Of a DNA stretch of 64,000 nucleotides, positions 33,588-45,458 are shown in pieces. The DNA is taken from NCBI GenBank assembly GCA_030704615.1, contig CM060732.1:54045053-54109052 (forward strand), read 5' to 3'. Under the pieces are notes generated by a model, which ran no database searches, was not told the origin of the DNA, and was given only the letters and a program-made list of their open reading frames with translations. Each line of letters starts with the position of its first letter. Within the stretch, counting starts at the first letter, position 1. The translations under genes were made by a program, and so were the position numbers. The stretch is from Takakia lepidozioides (Eukaryota; Streptophyta; Takakiopsida; Takakiales; Takakiaceae).

Positions 33588-33870
33588 GCCGCACTAATTG
33601 TGCACGCTGTGTTGGGTGAGGCACAATCCTTACCCGACCATCCTCCCACACTCAAAGCAGGTGTATCCCCTCCCACTTGAACCTCTTGGCTCGTTGTAGG
33701 ATCCGATCCCTCTCCCTGGCAGTCACAGTGGCTGCCATGTCTCTAGTACGGAGGTAGTCCAACACAGCCGAATCCTTATCTCTAGTACCACCTGGCTCAT
33801 CAGTAGCCTCAGGGTCCTTAGACACTCCATCTACAGTCATCCCTGTTGTAGGTCCAACCTGACCTCCCAG
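33388..33870 (-). pseudogene. Integrase HHCC domain and upstream linker
   Basis: Linker (SAVLDYLRTRDM, RAKRFKWEGIHLL), a TGA at 33654-33652, then VWEDGRVRIVPHP and the zinc-binding HVHEELGHFGVRRTHSLL ... CMVC (HHCC). Without the stop the frame is continuous, so the codon was probably CGA. Confidence 0.8.
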
Positions 33871-34172
33871 AGATCTTGAGTCCTCATCTGAATCAAAGAC
33901 CTCTCCATGTTACTGTATCTATAGGGTCTCCGAAAGATTGGCGTGTCAGTGGCCAACTCAATACGGATCTCTTGACCCTTCAGTGCTCCCAAAACCTTCA
34001 AACTGAAGGCAAAACAATTCCTGTAAGCCCTCAGGAACCGCCGTATATGTCGTCTCTCTCCTCTGGTGACAATGGGTCCAATGTCAGGCTCCCAATTGTC
34101 CTTCGTAACTACAACCTTTAAGTCCAGTGGGCTTAGAGATAGAGGACGCATCCAGTGGTTGCTATGTTGCAA
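33840..34172 (-). pseudogene. Reverse transcriptase N-terminal stub
   Basis: RHIRRFLRAYRNCFAFSLKV, then GQEIRIELATDTPIFRRPYR and YSNMERSLIQ are the classic start of Ty3/gypsy reverse transcriptase. The frame then runs into the integrase linker within about 30 codons. The catalytic YxDD region and RNase H, normally about 450-500 residues, are missing. Confidence 0.8.
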
Positions 34173-34329
34173 CCTCTTGAGCAGTACTCCCTACCTGCTC
34201 AGTCAATGACAAGGCCTCATCTTGCCCCATTATCTCATCCTTGAGGACTTCCTCAACCTGAGAAAAATCCCTAGCCTCATCTATCACCGCCACCTTGGCT
34301 GCCAACTCCCTCTGAACCTCGAGCACCTC

Positions 34330-35409
34330 TCACGTGTGCCATGGATGTCTACACCCTAGGATCCTCACCGGCTCGCCCCCACTCACTGCCTGTACCGTCT
34401 CGGTAGGCAGAGAGACCGTCAAGGGAAGTGCACTCCGCACTCTTCGTTGCTCAGCCATAACCAAGCTGATAATCCAGGTCAAGCAATTTAGATCCATTGC
34501 TTGCCCCAACACCTGACGACGTGATGCTTCAGAAAGAGAAGGCACCGCCGTGGTCCCAGTGGAAAAACCCATAGCCTGCTCTCGCTCGTCGGCATTAGGC
34601 TCCACTAATTGCTGCAACTGAGCATCCCACAGGAGGCCAGGTCCATTATCCCGGAAAGCATGCGATCCTGGGAAGCTGAGCAGTGTAGGTAGTGATGCTC
34701 GTGGTTGATCCACCTTGTTGACCACTGCCAAAGGCGAACGGTCATCGTGTCTTACACACTGAGATTGCCTCCATGTGTCCAAAATGCTATCCACTGTGAG
34801 GTGTGCTGGCCGCTGCACCCCATCAAATGCACGCTTAAGCAGTGCGGGTGACATCAAGTTAGTCCACCATAACCGTGGACGCTGAGCCCGTGACCCCACT
34901 GCAGCTGCATCCAGCAACACTGCTGACCCAAGCCACGACCGGACTTGATGCACATTGGCCATCACCCTGGCCCGAGAATCGCCTATCAGTGGCACATTCT
35001 CCAAGATGTATATTGGAGATACAGCTTGAAGAAGCTGTAAGTGACGCAAAACCTGCACCATCTCCCAAAACAGACCCGACCTTGAGTCTCACAATCCATT
35101 GCCATGCCCGGCTGATGAATACCCTTGGCAGGGCCAACCTGCCACTATCAAATCAATGAAGCCAACCCGCTCCAAATCCTGCGCCCCCAGCAAAGAGATG
35201 TCTGCTGGCAAGGCCTGCTGATATCCACAAACCGCAGACACCGACAACAACTCAGGGTACTGCTGCACCAACTGAGCAATATGACGGAGTGAGACGCGTC
35301 GTGCAGTCTCATCCCTCTCCACATACAGGTAACGCCGAACTCGTACACCTGCCTGTAACACAGTAGCCAATCCAGTGCTGATCCCGCCAAACAAGTCCAG
35401 AAGACAAAT
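34330..35409 (-). pseudogene. C5-cytosine DNA methyltransferase domain in the retrotransposon
   Basis: Motifs in order: I, CLLDLFGGISTG (S-adenosylmethionine binding, near 35400); acidic YLYVERD; IV, AGWPCQGYSSAG with the catalytic Cys codon at 35130-35128; a TGA at 35091-35089 where the family has Arg (GLR-DSRSGLFWE); VI, YILENV; VIII, RAQRPRLWWTN; a target-recognition-sized stretch; and the C-terminal IX/X region EREQAMGFSTGTTAVPSLSE followed by ASRRQVLGQAMD. The protein moves a methyl group to C5 of cytosine. All catalytic motifs survive apart from the single stop. It lies in the pol frame between protease and reverse transcriptase. The motif pattern (PCQ, ENV, EREQAMGF, LGQAMD) looks closest to DNMT3-like enzymes to me; that placement is unsure. 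Confidence 0.88.
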
Positions 35410-36456
35410 ACCTTCATCCGGATACTGCCACACAATAAGTGTGGTATCCAATGGAGACAACTGAGGTGGTTCTGGTGCAATCCCCGCACTCTCCTCCTCT
35501 CCTGACGGTACAAAAGCCTCCACCCAGGCTTGTTGTACACGTCGATCAGCATCCCGCTGCAAATATTTGCTCGTGCCCCACAATGGAGTCTGAGCAACCA
35601 TGGTAGGCAACTCCGCCATACCATACATGTCATCCTGCTCTCCCGGAGGTGGCACATCCTCTGAATGAATGTTGCCCTCAAGCAACTCTCCAGGCCAACT
35701 CACTGTCGCTGTAAATGCTGCTAGTGTCAGCATCTTGCCTCGCTGGGCAACCGCAACTCCTCCTATGAACGTCACAGGGAGCTGCACACGCCGGCCCTTC
35801 CCTGACTGCCATGCAGGCCTATAGGAAGCTGACTCCTCCCAAAAATCCAGGGTAAAGCCCATGGGGTACAACATTGCCCCACCAACCAGGACATCGTATG
35901 AGACCGCGTCTGTCACAATGGCCTTGGCTCGCATCACTGAGCCATCTGTAGGGTGATTCGGCCGTAGTCTGATAGCCAACTCACGTCGTGTCATGCCCCG
36001 AGCCTGCTCCGATCCTCCCAGAGACATCTGTATCTGGAAAGGACAAGGCTCCATATCCGCCTCCGTGAGGCCCAAGCCTGTAATAGTAGCTCTGCCCAGC
36101 ATCAATGGCTGAGCTCCCGAGTCCAACAAGACCCGCAGTGGCCAGTACCTCTTGCCTGCCGGTCCACTCAAACAGAAAATGCCATCCTGGTTGTCTAACA
36201 TGACAACTCCAGGTGTAATCATGGCGCGCTCAATGGCTGGCCTAGCTGGCAGCTCCATCAACCTGGCAGCTGCAGCTTGCCATGGTGCCGCCGTGGCAGT
36301 CTTGACCCTCAAATCCGAGGATCCCTCCGGCACTACACCTCCCACTATCTCCGCAGAAGATGAAGTAACCTCCCCACTCTCACAAAGTGTAGCTGCCAGC
36401 CTGAACACCTCAGCTGGTCTTACCCCCGGCGTCGCAATCATGGTAGCCGAGAACAA
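35410..36456 (-). pseudogene. Aspartic protease region of pol
   Basis: The first about 350 residues of the frame 36456-35089. The protease signature VLLDSGAQPLMLG is at residues 110-121 with the catalytic DSG, followed by RRELAIRLRP and SYDVLVGGAMLYPMGFTLDF, the usual flap and hydrophobic strands. It runs directly into the methyltransferase with no stop between, so in an intact copy both would be one polyprotein. The 36463-36696 frame upstream belongs to the gag-pol linker. Confidence 0.8.
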
Positions 36457-36815
36457 TGGAGCCTAGCACATAGATGTGGCCGCTCCTAGCAACACACTAG
36501 TTGCCGTAGCCTTGGCAACACTAGGTAGTGGTGCTACCCGTGTAGCTCTCCCCAATGGCATAGTAACCTCCGCCTTGATAACAGTCGGGCGAGAACTAGG
36601 TGCCATGGATGGCGTCGACACTGTCTCCGCCAATGTGAATGACTGAGGAAGCCTAGCCTGACGGCTTGCCTCCCCACGTTGTGGATCCAACTCCACCTCT
36701 ACACCTCATGGCTTAGGAACTCGTGCTGCTCCTCGAGTCACGGCTGCAGCAGACTCCACCTACACTAGTGTAGTGCTGCTCCGCACATGAATCCCATGCC
36801 TCCCATATCTCCTCC

Positions 36816-38084
36816 CTAAAGAGCAGGAGGTGGACTATCCGGCCTTGGAGCCGGTACCACCTGAGCTGTAGCCATGGCAACGAGCCTCTGCTCTAGCTGC
36901 TGAAGCCGGTTGGCCATGCCTTGGTCAACACCCTGACCTCCGCGTCCTTGGCCATGTTGAGCTTGCCCTTGGCCTGCACCTCGTGTCTGGCCACCTCGTC
37001 CTCTCTGGGCTGCTCCACCTCGCCCCCGGCCACCATTGTTCCCTTGGAACTGGCCCGGGTGCAACTCAGGATGCAAACCATAACACTGGGCCTCTCCATG
37101 CCCGTGCTTGCCACAATGCCCACACTGCAACTGTGCAGGCTGTGCATGTGCCGGCCCTTTGCCTCCCTCTGGGCAATCCTTCTTGATATGGGGTCCTCCA
37201 CATGTCCAGCACACCACATCCGCCCGTTGTTGGCCAGCAAATGAAGGGAGAGACCCCTGCATCTGAGGTCCTCTCTGCCCTTCCTTGAGCTTCACCTGAG
37301 CCCCCTTGTTGCCTTGAGCACGTTGAGGTAGTGGTTGGCTAGGAGCACCACTACCCCGTGGTGTCTCCTTAGCAAATCCCACCATGACCACTCGTTCCTC
37401 CACCATGTTGAGCTCTATCCGCTCTGCCAGCAAAAACACATTTGTTAAGGTGGGTTGGGCCGCTTGTAGGAGAGTTGCATCCCGCACCCTTCTCCTCAGC
37501 TCCTTGTCCAATATCCCATACCAGAATTGGACTGCTTGAGCTTCCGTAACCCCTTGGGTTACATTTATCAAGCGCCTCATGCGAGTGAAAGCCTCCCTCA
37601 AGCTCTCGGTCGGCTTCCGTTGGAACTCTTGCAAGCTCCGCAACTTCTCTGTCCTCACCCCTTGGTAGTTCCCTCTCAACTCTTCGAAGAACTCCACAAC
37701 AAGGTTGAAGGCAGGCACGTGTACTAGTGCTGGTGCGGTAGTGGCTTGGGTGGACGTCGTAGCTACTGTACCACCAGTCCCACTAGTCCCACTGCTGCTT
37801 GCTGAAGCTGCCGGTGCAACGGCAGGTGTAGCCACTGCCCTCGTGGCTCTAGTGCCCCTAGTGATAGAGACATAGTCGGGTGACCACTACATCCTCCACT
37901 CCTCGATCTCAACCTCATGCCCCCGCCTGAACTCATGGTAATCATCCATAGGCGGCCCCTCAAGGTGCTGAAACAGCCCCTTCCATGCCATGAAGGGCGT
38001 AAATAGTTGTGGATTGCGCATTTGCTGCAAATCACACCAACTATCAAACTCTTGGATAAAATCATCCAACTCGATGGTGCCCAC
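36816..38084 (-). pseudogene. gag polyprotein with two zinc knuckles
   Basis: The frame 38084 to 36816 is continuous but for a TAG at 37889-37887 (WRM-stop-WSPDYV). The N-terminal part has ELDDFIQEFDSWCDLQQMRN, and the capsid-like part has VEFFEELRGNYQGVRTEKLR and TESLREAFTRMRRLINVT. The CCHC knuckles are CWTCGGPHIKKDC (HIKKDC form) and CGHCGKHGHGEAQC. A Gly/Arg-rich (RGRGG) tail and a coiled QQLEQRLVAM end follow. Gag packages the element RNA. Its length is normal for Ty3/gypsy. Confidence 0.85.
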
Positions 38085-38984
38085 TACCCTAGAGTACCGT
38101 CATGGCCCCTTGGTAGCTCCATAGATCTCCTCCATTGTGTCCCACAACAATGGCAAGGAAACAACTTACACCGCCGGTGTGAGTCCTCCTGATTCACAAT
38201 CCGAATCAGAACCTTCCATAGAAGACACTGGAGGTGAAGGTGGCCTAAACTGCACACCTCGTCTCGTGTACCCACTAGTATCGCTAGTGCTCGAACCGGC
38301 ACTGTCCCCAGCAACTAGTGGCACCTCCGTGTTGACAAACTGTCACTCAACCGGTTATGAACATGTCCCTAACCCACTCTCCACAAGGTAACTGGGTAGA
38401 GAACCTGTTGCGGCTTATGGTTTGGAATACTAGGTTCCTAACATAGCCTACACCTACACCTGCATCCACCGCAAGCACTCCTATGGTTGGCTGGTCATCA
38501 CCTCCAACCTCACCACAGGAGAAACAATGATGGTCTGACTGGTCATCACCCCAGCCTCACCATCGACAGCATGCTCTAGGACTGGCCGGTGATCAAATCC
38601 GGACCAATCACCTATAAAAACAAGCGCCCACACAAAACTAACATGGCGCACAGTCAAGCATGCAGGTATGGAGGGGATCCAAACACAAGAAATCAGAACG
38701 ACAACTCCCCCATACCAAAAACAACTCCACGGTGTTGCTCCTGTAATGATACCCCAGCCCAAACCCGGACTGACTCTTGCCTCCACCTACGGAAAGGTCT
38801 TGGCCTAATGAGAGGGTGGAAAACTACGAGGAAGAGAAGCTAAAGCAATGCCTAACCCCAGCATGCCCTCATCCCAACACTTTTTTTCTCCTCTCTTCTC
38901 TCACTTGCATGACCATGGAAATATCATGAAGATGCTCCTCAAACCGCCCTCCACGAGCTTCAAAATTCGGCCTTCAAGACATGC

Positions 38985-39880
38985 CAGTCCTTAGGCAGTC
39001 CACCAGTGCCTCCACGAGTCAGCACAGGCCGTCCACAGATCAACACGGGCCACCACAGACGAGCACAGGCCCACACAGATCACTGGTCACAGCTGTCACA
39101 GCCCCACACAGGCCACAGCCTGTCACAGCCCGTCATAGCCCCAAAAGCCACAGGTCACAGGGTCACAGCCCCACAGGCCACAGCCTGTCACAGCCCATCA
39201 CAACCCCAAAGGCCACAAGCACAACCTGTCACAGCCCTACATAGGTCACAGGGGTCACAGCCCCAAAGGCCACAGCCTGTCACAGCCCGTCACAGCCCTA
39301 CACAGGTCAGAGGGATCACAGCCTATCATAGCCCGTCACATCCCGTCACAGCCCGTCACAGCCCTACACAGGTCATTGGGGTCACAGGGCACAGGGCACA
39401 GCCTGTCACAACCCCTCACAGCCCGTCACAGCCCCACAGGCCACAGGGAACAGCCTGTCACAGCCCCTCATAGCCCCACAGGCCACAGGGCACAGCCCAT
39501 CACAGCCCGTCACAGCCCCACAGGCCACAGGCCATAGCCTGTCACAGCCCACCACGGCCTGTCATAGCCCCTCACAACCCCTCACAGCCTGTCACAGCCC
39601 TACACAGGTCATAGGGGTCACAGCCCAGAGGCCACATCCTGTCACAGCCTGTCACATCCCTACACAGGTCAGAGGGGTCACATCCCCAAAGACCACAACC
39701 TGTCACAGCCCGTCACAGCCCCACAGGCCATAGGGCACAGCCCCTCACAGCCCCTCACAGCCTGTCACAACCCTACACAGGTCACAGGGGTCACAACCAC
39801 AGCTTGTCACAGGTCAGAGGGGTCACAGGGCACATGGCACAGCCTGTCACAGCCCCTCACAGCCCATCCATGGCCACTCA
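38985..39880 (-). repeat. Minisatellite in the retrotransposon leader
   Basis: About 900 bases of CACAGCCYRTCACAGCCC-type repeats (9-10 base core CACAGCCCGT), with GGTCACAGGGCACAG variants, lie between the 5' LTR and gag. Confidence 0.85.
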
Positions 39881-40369
39881 TGGCAGTTTAGCCATTTCTC
39901 CAAGGGGTTTAGCCACGCCACGCTAGGGTTTGTGTCTCTTGGACTCTAGGCTTGTTTGCACCGAGCTATGGCGGCTGTGAAGAAATCAGCAAGGTATTCT
40001 TGCTCTTTCGGCTCCCACATACCACCAATAGTAGCCCTAAGCCATGAGGAAGATGGTTGCCACAAACCAAGCCTTCTTTTTCACTTAGACTCCCCAACAC
40101 GCCACCAAACTCAATGGCAAACAACCAAGCGTTGCTGGTTTCCAGCCCTTGTGAGCACTCATTCAAGCGTTTTCCTTGACCATAGCATCTGTTTTAGAGC
40201 CTATTCCAGCCCCCTACATCTGCTTCAAGAGCCATGCTCTATCTAGGCTTAAGGTTGAAACCCCAACTAAGAACACGCTCTACAAGTTTCGGACTGTCAC
40301 ATAAGAGCAGATCAGCCCCTTACCTTCTCTTCTAGTTCTCTAAAGCTTGAAAACAAAAGCCCAATGGAT

Positions 40370-40770
40370 TGAAGGCATGCTCCACACATGCCCCACTCTC
40401 ACCACAAGAGAATCAGCCCCTTTGCTTCCTTTCTTGCACCCACCAACCTGAAAATACAAGCTTCAGCGGGCTGGAAGCATGCTCCACACATGCCCTACAG
40501 GGAAACCAGCCCCTTCCTTCATTTCTTGCACTCCCAAACTTGAAAGTACAAGCCTTCAACAGGCCGAAAGCATGCTCCACACATGCATTGCCCTCACATA
40601 AGGGAAGTCAGCCCTTCCCTCTTCCTTGCTTGCCCTCCAAGCTTGAAGGTGGAAGCTTCAATGAGCTGAATACATGCTCCACACATGCAACCTCTTCACA
40701 CAAGAGGTATCAGCCCCCTATCTTGGCTCCTTAGCTCCTTGATGCTCTCTAAGACAAGACTAAGCACTCC
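40370..40770 (-). repeat. About 100-bp tandem repeats in the leader
   Basis: GCATGCTCCACACATGC recurs near 40374, 40477, 40569 and 40674. Each copy is followed by a CAGCCCCTTCCTTC-like and a CTTGAAAGTACAAGC-like stretch. Confidence 0.75.
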
Positions 40771-41255
40771 ACAGCCTTTGCCAAGCTCCTGAAACCCTAA
40801 GGCTTACATTTCCAGCCACAAGACACTCCTCTTGTGGTGCAAGAGCTCTTCTTCCAAACTCTGAAACCCTAGGTGCACATTCCATGGCCTTGCCGCACCT
40901 CTTAGCTCCTATTCCAGCCCTGCTCTTGCCATGACAAGAGCCCTCTCAATGTTAAAGCTCGAGATTGAAACCCACTCTCAACATACTCCACAAAGTGCAC
41001 TGATTTGCCCCAAGCCAAATCAGCCATTTCGCTTGGCCTTGCAATCCTGTAGCATGGTGCTTTCATCTCTGAAGCTAAAGATCGAATGCCAAGGTCTACC
41101 ACCTCATAACCTACATCGCCTCCGCTTCTAACAACCAAAAGCTCTACGGTGCTCCTTGCATAACAACCTGGTTTCTCTCATTCTCAAGCAAAAACCACAA
41201 GTGCTACAACTAAATCGTATCTAGCACTCACAGATACGAGCTCATCTTTCTCGAG

Positions 41256-41582
41256 TGATAAAGAAGAAGAATACAAGCACAAGCTCATGCGAGCTCACAA
41301 AGCTGAAGCATAAACTCATGCATATACAAACTCATCACTCAAATACAAGTCAAGCCAAGTGCACCCCACGCCATGGGGAATCCACACTACGGCGCCATAG
41401 CTAGGTGCGGTGAGGCTCAACTCGAGAAAGATGAGCCTCTCGCGCTTGCCATGAAGATAACCACTCCAGGGCCTAAATCTGTCTTGACCCCTGGATTGAC
41501 ACTTGGCCCAATCCCAAATGTCAATATGTAAAAGCTAGCTATTTCCTAGCTAGTTTCACACTGGTGGTAAAATAACTTGACA
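41256..41582 (-). repeat. 5' LTR (right in window), partial
   Basis: It matches the inner part of the left LTR (CTCATGCGAGCTCACAAAGC, CCATGGGGAATCCACACTAC, AGCTAGCTATTTCCTAGCTA) and ends TAACTTGACA. The counterpart of the outer 180 bases of the left LTR is missing here, so the U5/primer-site side seems to have been replaced. Confidence 0.75.
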
Positions 41583-42095
41583 ACAAATAAACAACTTTAG
41601 GCGTAATATTAAAGCGTAAATTAAAATACAAATCAATTTATATATCGGGAATCATATGTCCACACCAAGTTATGCACTGGAAGCCCTTCATGATTTGTGT
41701 AACACGCCTTTGTACAAAATTAAAAATATATATATGAATGAAGAGTGGATCGACTGTTTTGCACTTTCCAATGCAACATCCAACAATACAAACATAGAAC
41801 AAAGTGAAGAAATCCCAACAACATTGAATGATACTGAGAGTACAATAAGTACTAACACAACTACTATACCAATCAATTTCGAAGAAATACAAAATAATAC
41901 ACCCACCGATGCAAATGTTCAAATTTTGAACGTCGAACAAATTAATGTTAACGACATAACAAACATTATTTCTGTTGCTCCTAGTGAAAACTACAAACCA
42001 ATTGGTTAATTCTTTGATCGGTATTGTGAAGAATATAAATTTCTAAAATTATTCTTTGGAGTTGGAAGATCATCTGAAGATAAAAAAATATCACC
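41583..42095 (+). pseudogene. Helitron protein piece 2
   Basis: It resumes after the LTR with TTLGVILKRKLKYKSIYI, then (frame change near 41660) ALEALHDLCNTPLYKIKN and MNEEWIDCF, an acidic Asn/Thr-rich linker to 42009, and FFDRYCEEYKFLKLFFG. This is the order seen in Helitron proteins (kinase-less KLKRKL, NPLYK, EEWI, CEEY..LFFG). Confidence 0.6.
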
Positions 42096-42099
42096 CTAA

Positions 42100-42368
42100 A
42101 AGGATACAAATATCGCCATCGAGATTCTTTGAAGTGAAGAGGGGTATGTACCCAAAATCCTGCAATTTAGGGCCCTCCACCACCATTGGCCTAGCCACGT
42201 GGCAAGTCAAATGGGGCATGATGCCAAATGTTGGCAATAGGCTGCGTGTAGGTAGGGTGTGGCATGTCCGCCCATGTAGACACAAGCATGTACACAGTGA
42301 AGGGTGGCGGCAACGAGTTGTCTTCCAGCGGAATAGGAAGCACATACATTAAGGCACTCTGCTCGCTA
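42100..42368. other. Insertion between Helitron pieces 2 and 3
   Basis: Less AT-rich than its surroundings, with no recognised coding. It sits between parts of one protein region. No repeat ends or target duplication were seen. Confidence 0.4.
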
Positions 42369-42369
42369 G

Positions 42370-42822
42370 TTGATGTAGCCAATAAACCAAACTTAGATGA
42401 TAGCCTTTGATCTGATATGTTATAGAACACCATCAGTCCATTTAGATCGTTGACAAATAGAAGTTTTGCTATGATATGTCAGCTTGGCCCGCCAACGTTT
42501 TTGTAACATTCACAAGTGCTAAAAGTAAATGGACTCCATTATTAAAAACTTTATGTGAACTAAGTTGCAAACCAAGCCATGACTTGGCTATTAAAACATT
42601 AGAACAAAAAGATATTATCGAACTTATAAGATCAGTGTGCAAGATATTATGACCATCCAATGAACTCATTTCGAAAACTTCTCGATAAAATGTAACAACC
42701 TATTTGGAACCGTCTACGATTATTTTTTCACAACTGAATTTCAAAGCCGCGGAAGTGAACACGATCAAGGATTGTTGTCTTGTAGGAAGGCTATGGCAAA
42801 TAACAACTTCCGAGTACATTCT
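42370..42822 (+). pseudogene. Helitron protein piece 3 (Helitron-like N)
   Basis: Across frames: NKPNLDD, FAMICQLGPPTFL, TFTSAKSKWTPLLKTLCELS, KDIIELIRS, ARYYDHPMNSFRKLLDKM, NNLFGTVYDYFFTTEFQSRG and EHDQGLL. These correspond to the FAMIRQLGPPTxF, SAxxxW, LIRxDPVTCARY and VEFQxRGSPHxHGLLW blocks of the Rep-like domain. The HxH metal motif is degraded to EHDQ. Confidence 0.7.
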
Positions 42823-42829
42823 GTCTTGT

Positions 42830-43195
42830 AGGAGTGAACTTCCAAAACGAGACTAGAAAGGATCTCAAGCTTCAACAGTCAGGAAGCACAAGGAACTTCT
42901 GTCAGCTGAGGTGGTGGATGGAGACATGTTTTCCCATAAGCTATTAGAAGAGGCACTTCAATAGAGAATGCAACTACTGGGCTCCTGAACAATGTAGCAA
43001 ATTTTGTCTAGAGTAAGGGCCGAGTGTGGGGCATGTTTCTTCTTCAAATGACTCATATATACAAGAGCCTCATCAGAAATGTGAGATTGTGTAATTTACC
43101 AACTCAGGTTGGTATTACTGCGCACCTTCCAAACAGAAGACAGTGGGCCAACCTGAAATTGAACCTGAGCTCCAGCCATCCAGAGTAGGGTCATA
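42830..43195. other. Downstream flank of the phytoglobin segment
   Basis: No gene recognised. It lies between the Helitron frame and the phytoglobin 3' end. Confidence 0.35.
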
Positions 43196-43199
43196 CCAG

Positions 43200-43400
43200 G
43201 AAAAAACCTTAGGGTTTCTGGCAACCTATTCTCAAGTAGTATCGTTCTCTACCTAGTGTAGGTTGAAACTCCAGCAAACATTTCCTACAGAATCTGATGA
43301 GAATGCTAATAATGGCAGGCATCCAAAGCATTGGAGCACGACTGTTTGAATTCTTCACTACATGATTCGGGCAACCCTTGCTCAAGATCAGTTCTCTACA
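43200..43400 (-). repeat. Two degenerate copies of phytoglobin exon 4/3' end
   Basis: The plus-strand order GGCAACCC...CTCAA...TCTCTACATG, then CTTGAAACTC and a Lys-poor helix stretch, occurs three times at about 148-bp spacing (GGCAACC at about 43220, 43371 and 43517). The last is the real exon 4; the first two are diverged. Confidence 0.6.
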
Positions 43401-43406
43401 TGGTCT

Positions 43407-44399
<993 letters not shown>

Positions 44400-44776
44400 T
44401 CACCATCAAGAACACAATGACACTCATTTGGTGAGTAGCCAAGTAGTGCAGATTACCTTTGGTTTCCTTAGGACCTTTGACGTGCGCGATGAGAGAGAGA
44501 AATTTATTACGTCCACGGAGGACCTGAGGGAACAGAAAAGAACCTTCTTTGGCACTGTGACAAAACTGAACCAAACAACTCCTCATATGTGGCTCGTGGT
44601 CGGAGTGGCATGCAGGTAAGAGGCAAGGTCCAGGCAGTGTGGGACAACCTCCAGAGAGCCAAAAGTAACGGCCCAAGATCTCGTAGTAGGCAGCCCAGGG
44701 ATGGAGAAATGGTCATAGTCTCCACCTCGCTCGCTGTGCAATGTGGGCAGATCATGTCTTCCCGAGCTGTCCCAAC

Positions 44777-45247
44777 CTACCTGCCTGTCCCAAGGAGGCT
44801 ATCGGAGCCCATTCGGAACATAACCCTTGTAAGAGAAGTAGCTGAAGAGTACCATGATAATCTGCTAAACCCACTCGTTTTCACTAAATCCGACAGAGAA
44901 ATATCTCGAATGACGAGAAAGATATCTTCACAGAATCGAGTTTTAGGAGAGAAAGAATTGCACCAAATTTCGTTTTTACCTGTAGAAGAGCTGATAGCGG
45001 CAATAGATGATGTGAATTTAACCAAACGCTCTCCAGAAAATGCTGTGCTCTTCGTGAAAGCCAGCAGCTGTCCACATCCTCTAATTTCGCCCGGACACCT
45101 CACGCACGAATTGTGAGAAGCTGGTCTTGCACCAATCATAAGTAATCGAACCGAAGACTTGGGTTGGGAAGACGTCAACCCTGGAGTAGCAGCTCCAGTC
45201 CAAAAACCCTTACATGCACTTGGAACTGATGTCCCTATCACAGCCAT
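44777..45247 (-). CDS. Open frame upstream of phytoglobin, possible N-terminal exon
   Basis: A 156-residue frame beginning MAVIGTSVPSACKGF, rich in Ser, Thr and Arg and poor in acids at first, like a plastid or mitochondrial targeting peptide. Two good donors occur on the minus strand: TCTACAG/GTAAAA near 44984 and GGCAG/GTAGGT near 44783. Splicing the first (phase 1) to the globin exon at 44398 or 44395 would keep the frame and supply a start. This is a guess from phase and position; the frame may be chance. Confidence 0.3.
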   Translation of the reverse strand: MAVIGTSVPSACKGFWTGAATPGLTSSQPKSSVRLLMIGARPASHNSCVRCPGEIRGCGQLLAFTKSTAFSGERLVKFTSSIAAISSSTGKNEIWCNSFSPKTRFCEDIFLVIRDISLSDLVKTSGFSRLSWYSSATSLTRVMFRMGSDSLLGTGR

Positions 45248-45458
45248 CGACTCCTCTCTAGTCTTTCCCGCTTTGCTCTGATCTCCTTCTCTCCCCTGTG
45301 CAATATCTCGCTTTCAATAGCCTCTAGCCTTTTCCTCTCTGCACTTGTAAAGATTCTTCTGGAATCCTGCTTCCGTATAACTCAGACGACACAAGGAAAT
45401 TGAAAACTCGTAGCGAAAGACGAAGATTTGCTGGTGTTGCCAACGGGCTCACGAGCAA

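Larger units (their letters stand above)
31492..41582 (-). mobile_element. Ty3/gypsy LTR retrotransposon encoding a DNA methyltransferase and a PHD finger
   Basis: LTR sequence lies at both ends (31492-31981; 41256-41582). The termini are TG...CA, and ACAA is present just outside each end (31488-31491, 41583-41586). Sense is minus. Coding order: gag with two CCHC knuckles, aspartic protease, C5-cytosine methyltransferase, start of reverse transcriptase, integrase HHCC, integrase core, C-terminal GDYVYL module and PHD finger. The rest of reverse transcriptase and RNase H is absent. Five in-frame stops and several frameshifts make it defective. The two LTRs differ at roughly ten sites plus one short insertion over about 310 bases by eye, suggesting a moderately young copy. 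DNMT-carrying retrotransposons have been described in charophytes and dinoflagellates (de Mendoza and colleagues, 2018, from memory). Confidence 0.9.

Noticed and set aside
39006-39473. A 155-residue His/Ser/Pro-rich frame
   Set aside because: It is a translation of the CACAGCC minisatellite on the antisense of the retrotransposon.
42100-42368. A separate gene on either strand
   Set aside because: The 84-98 residue frames here have no recognisable pattern and cross the border into the Helitron piece.
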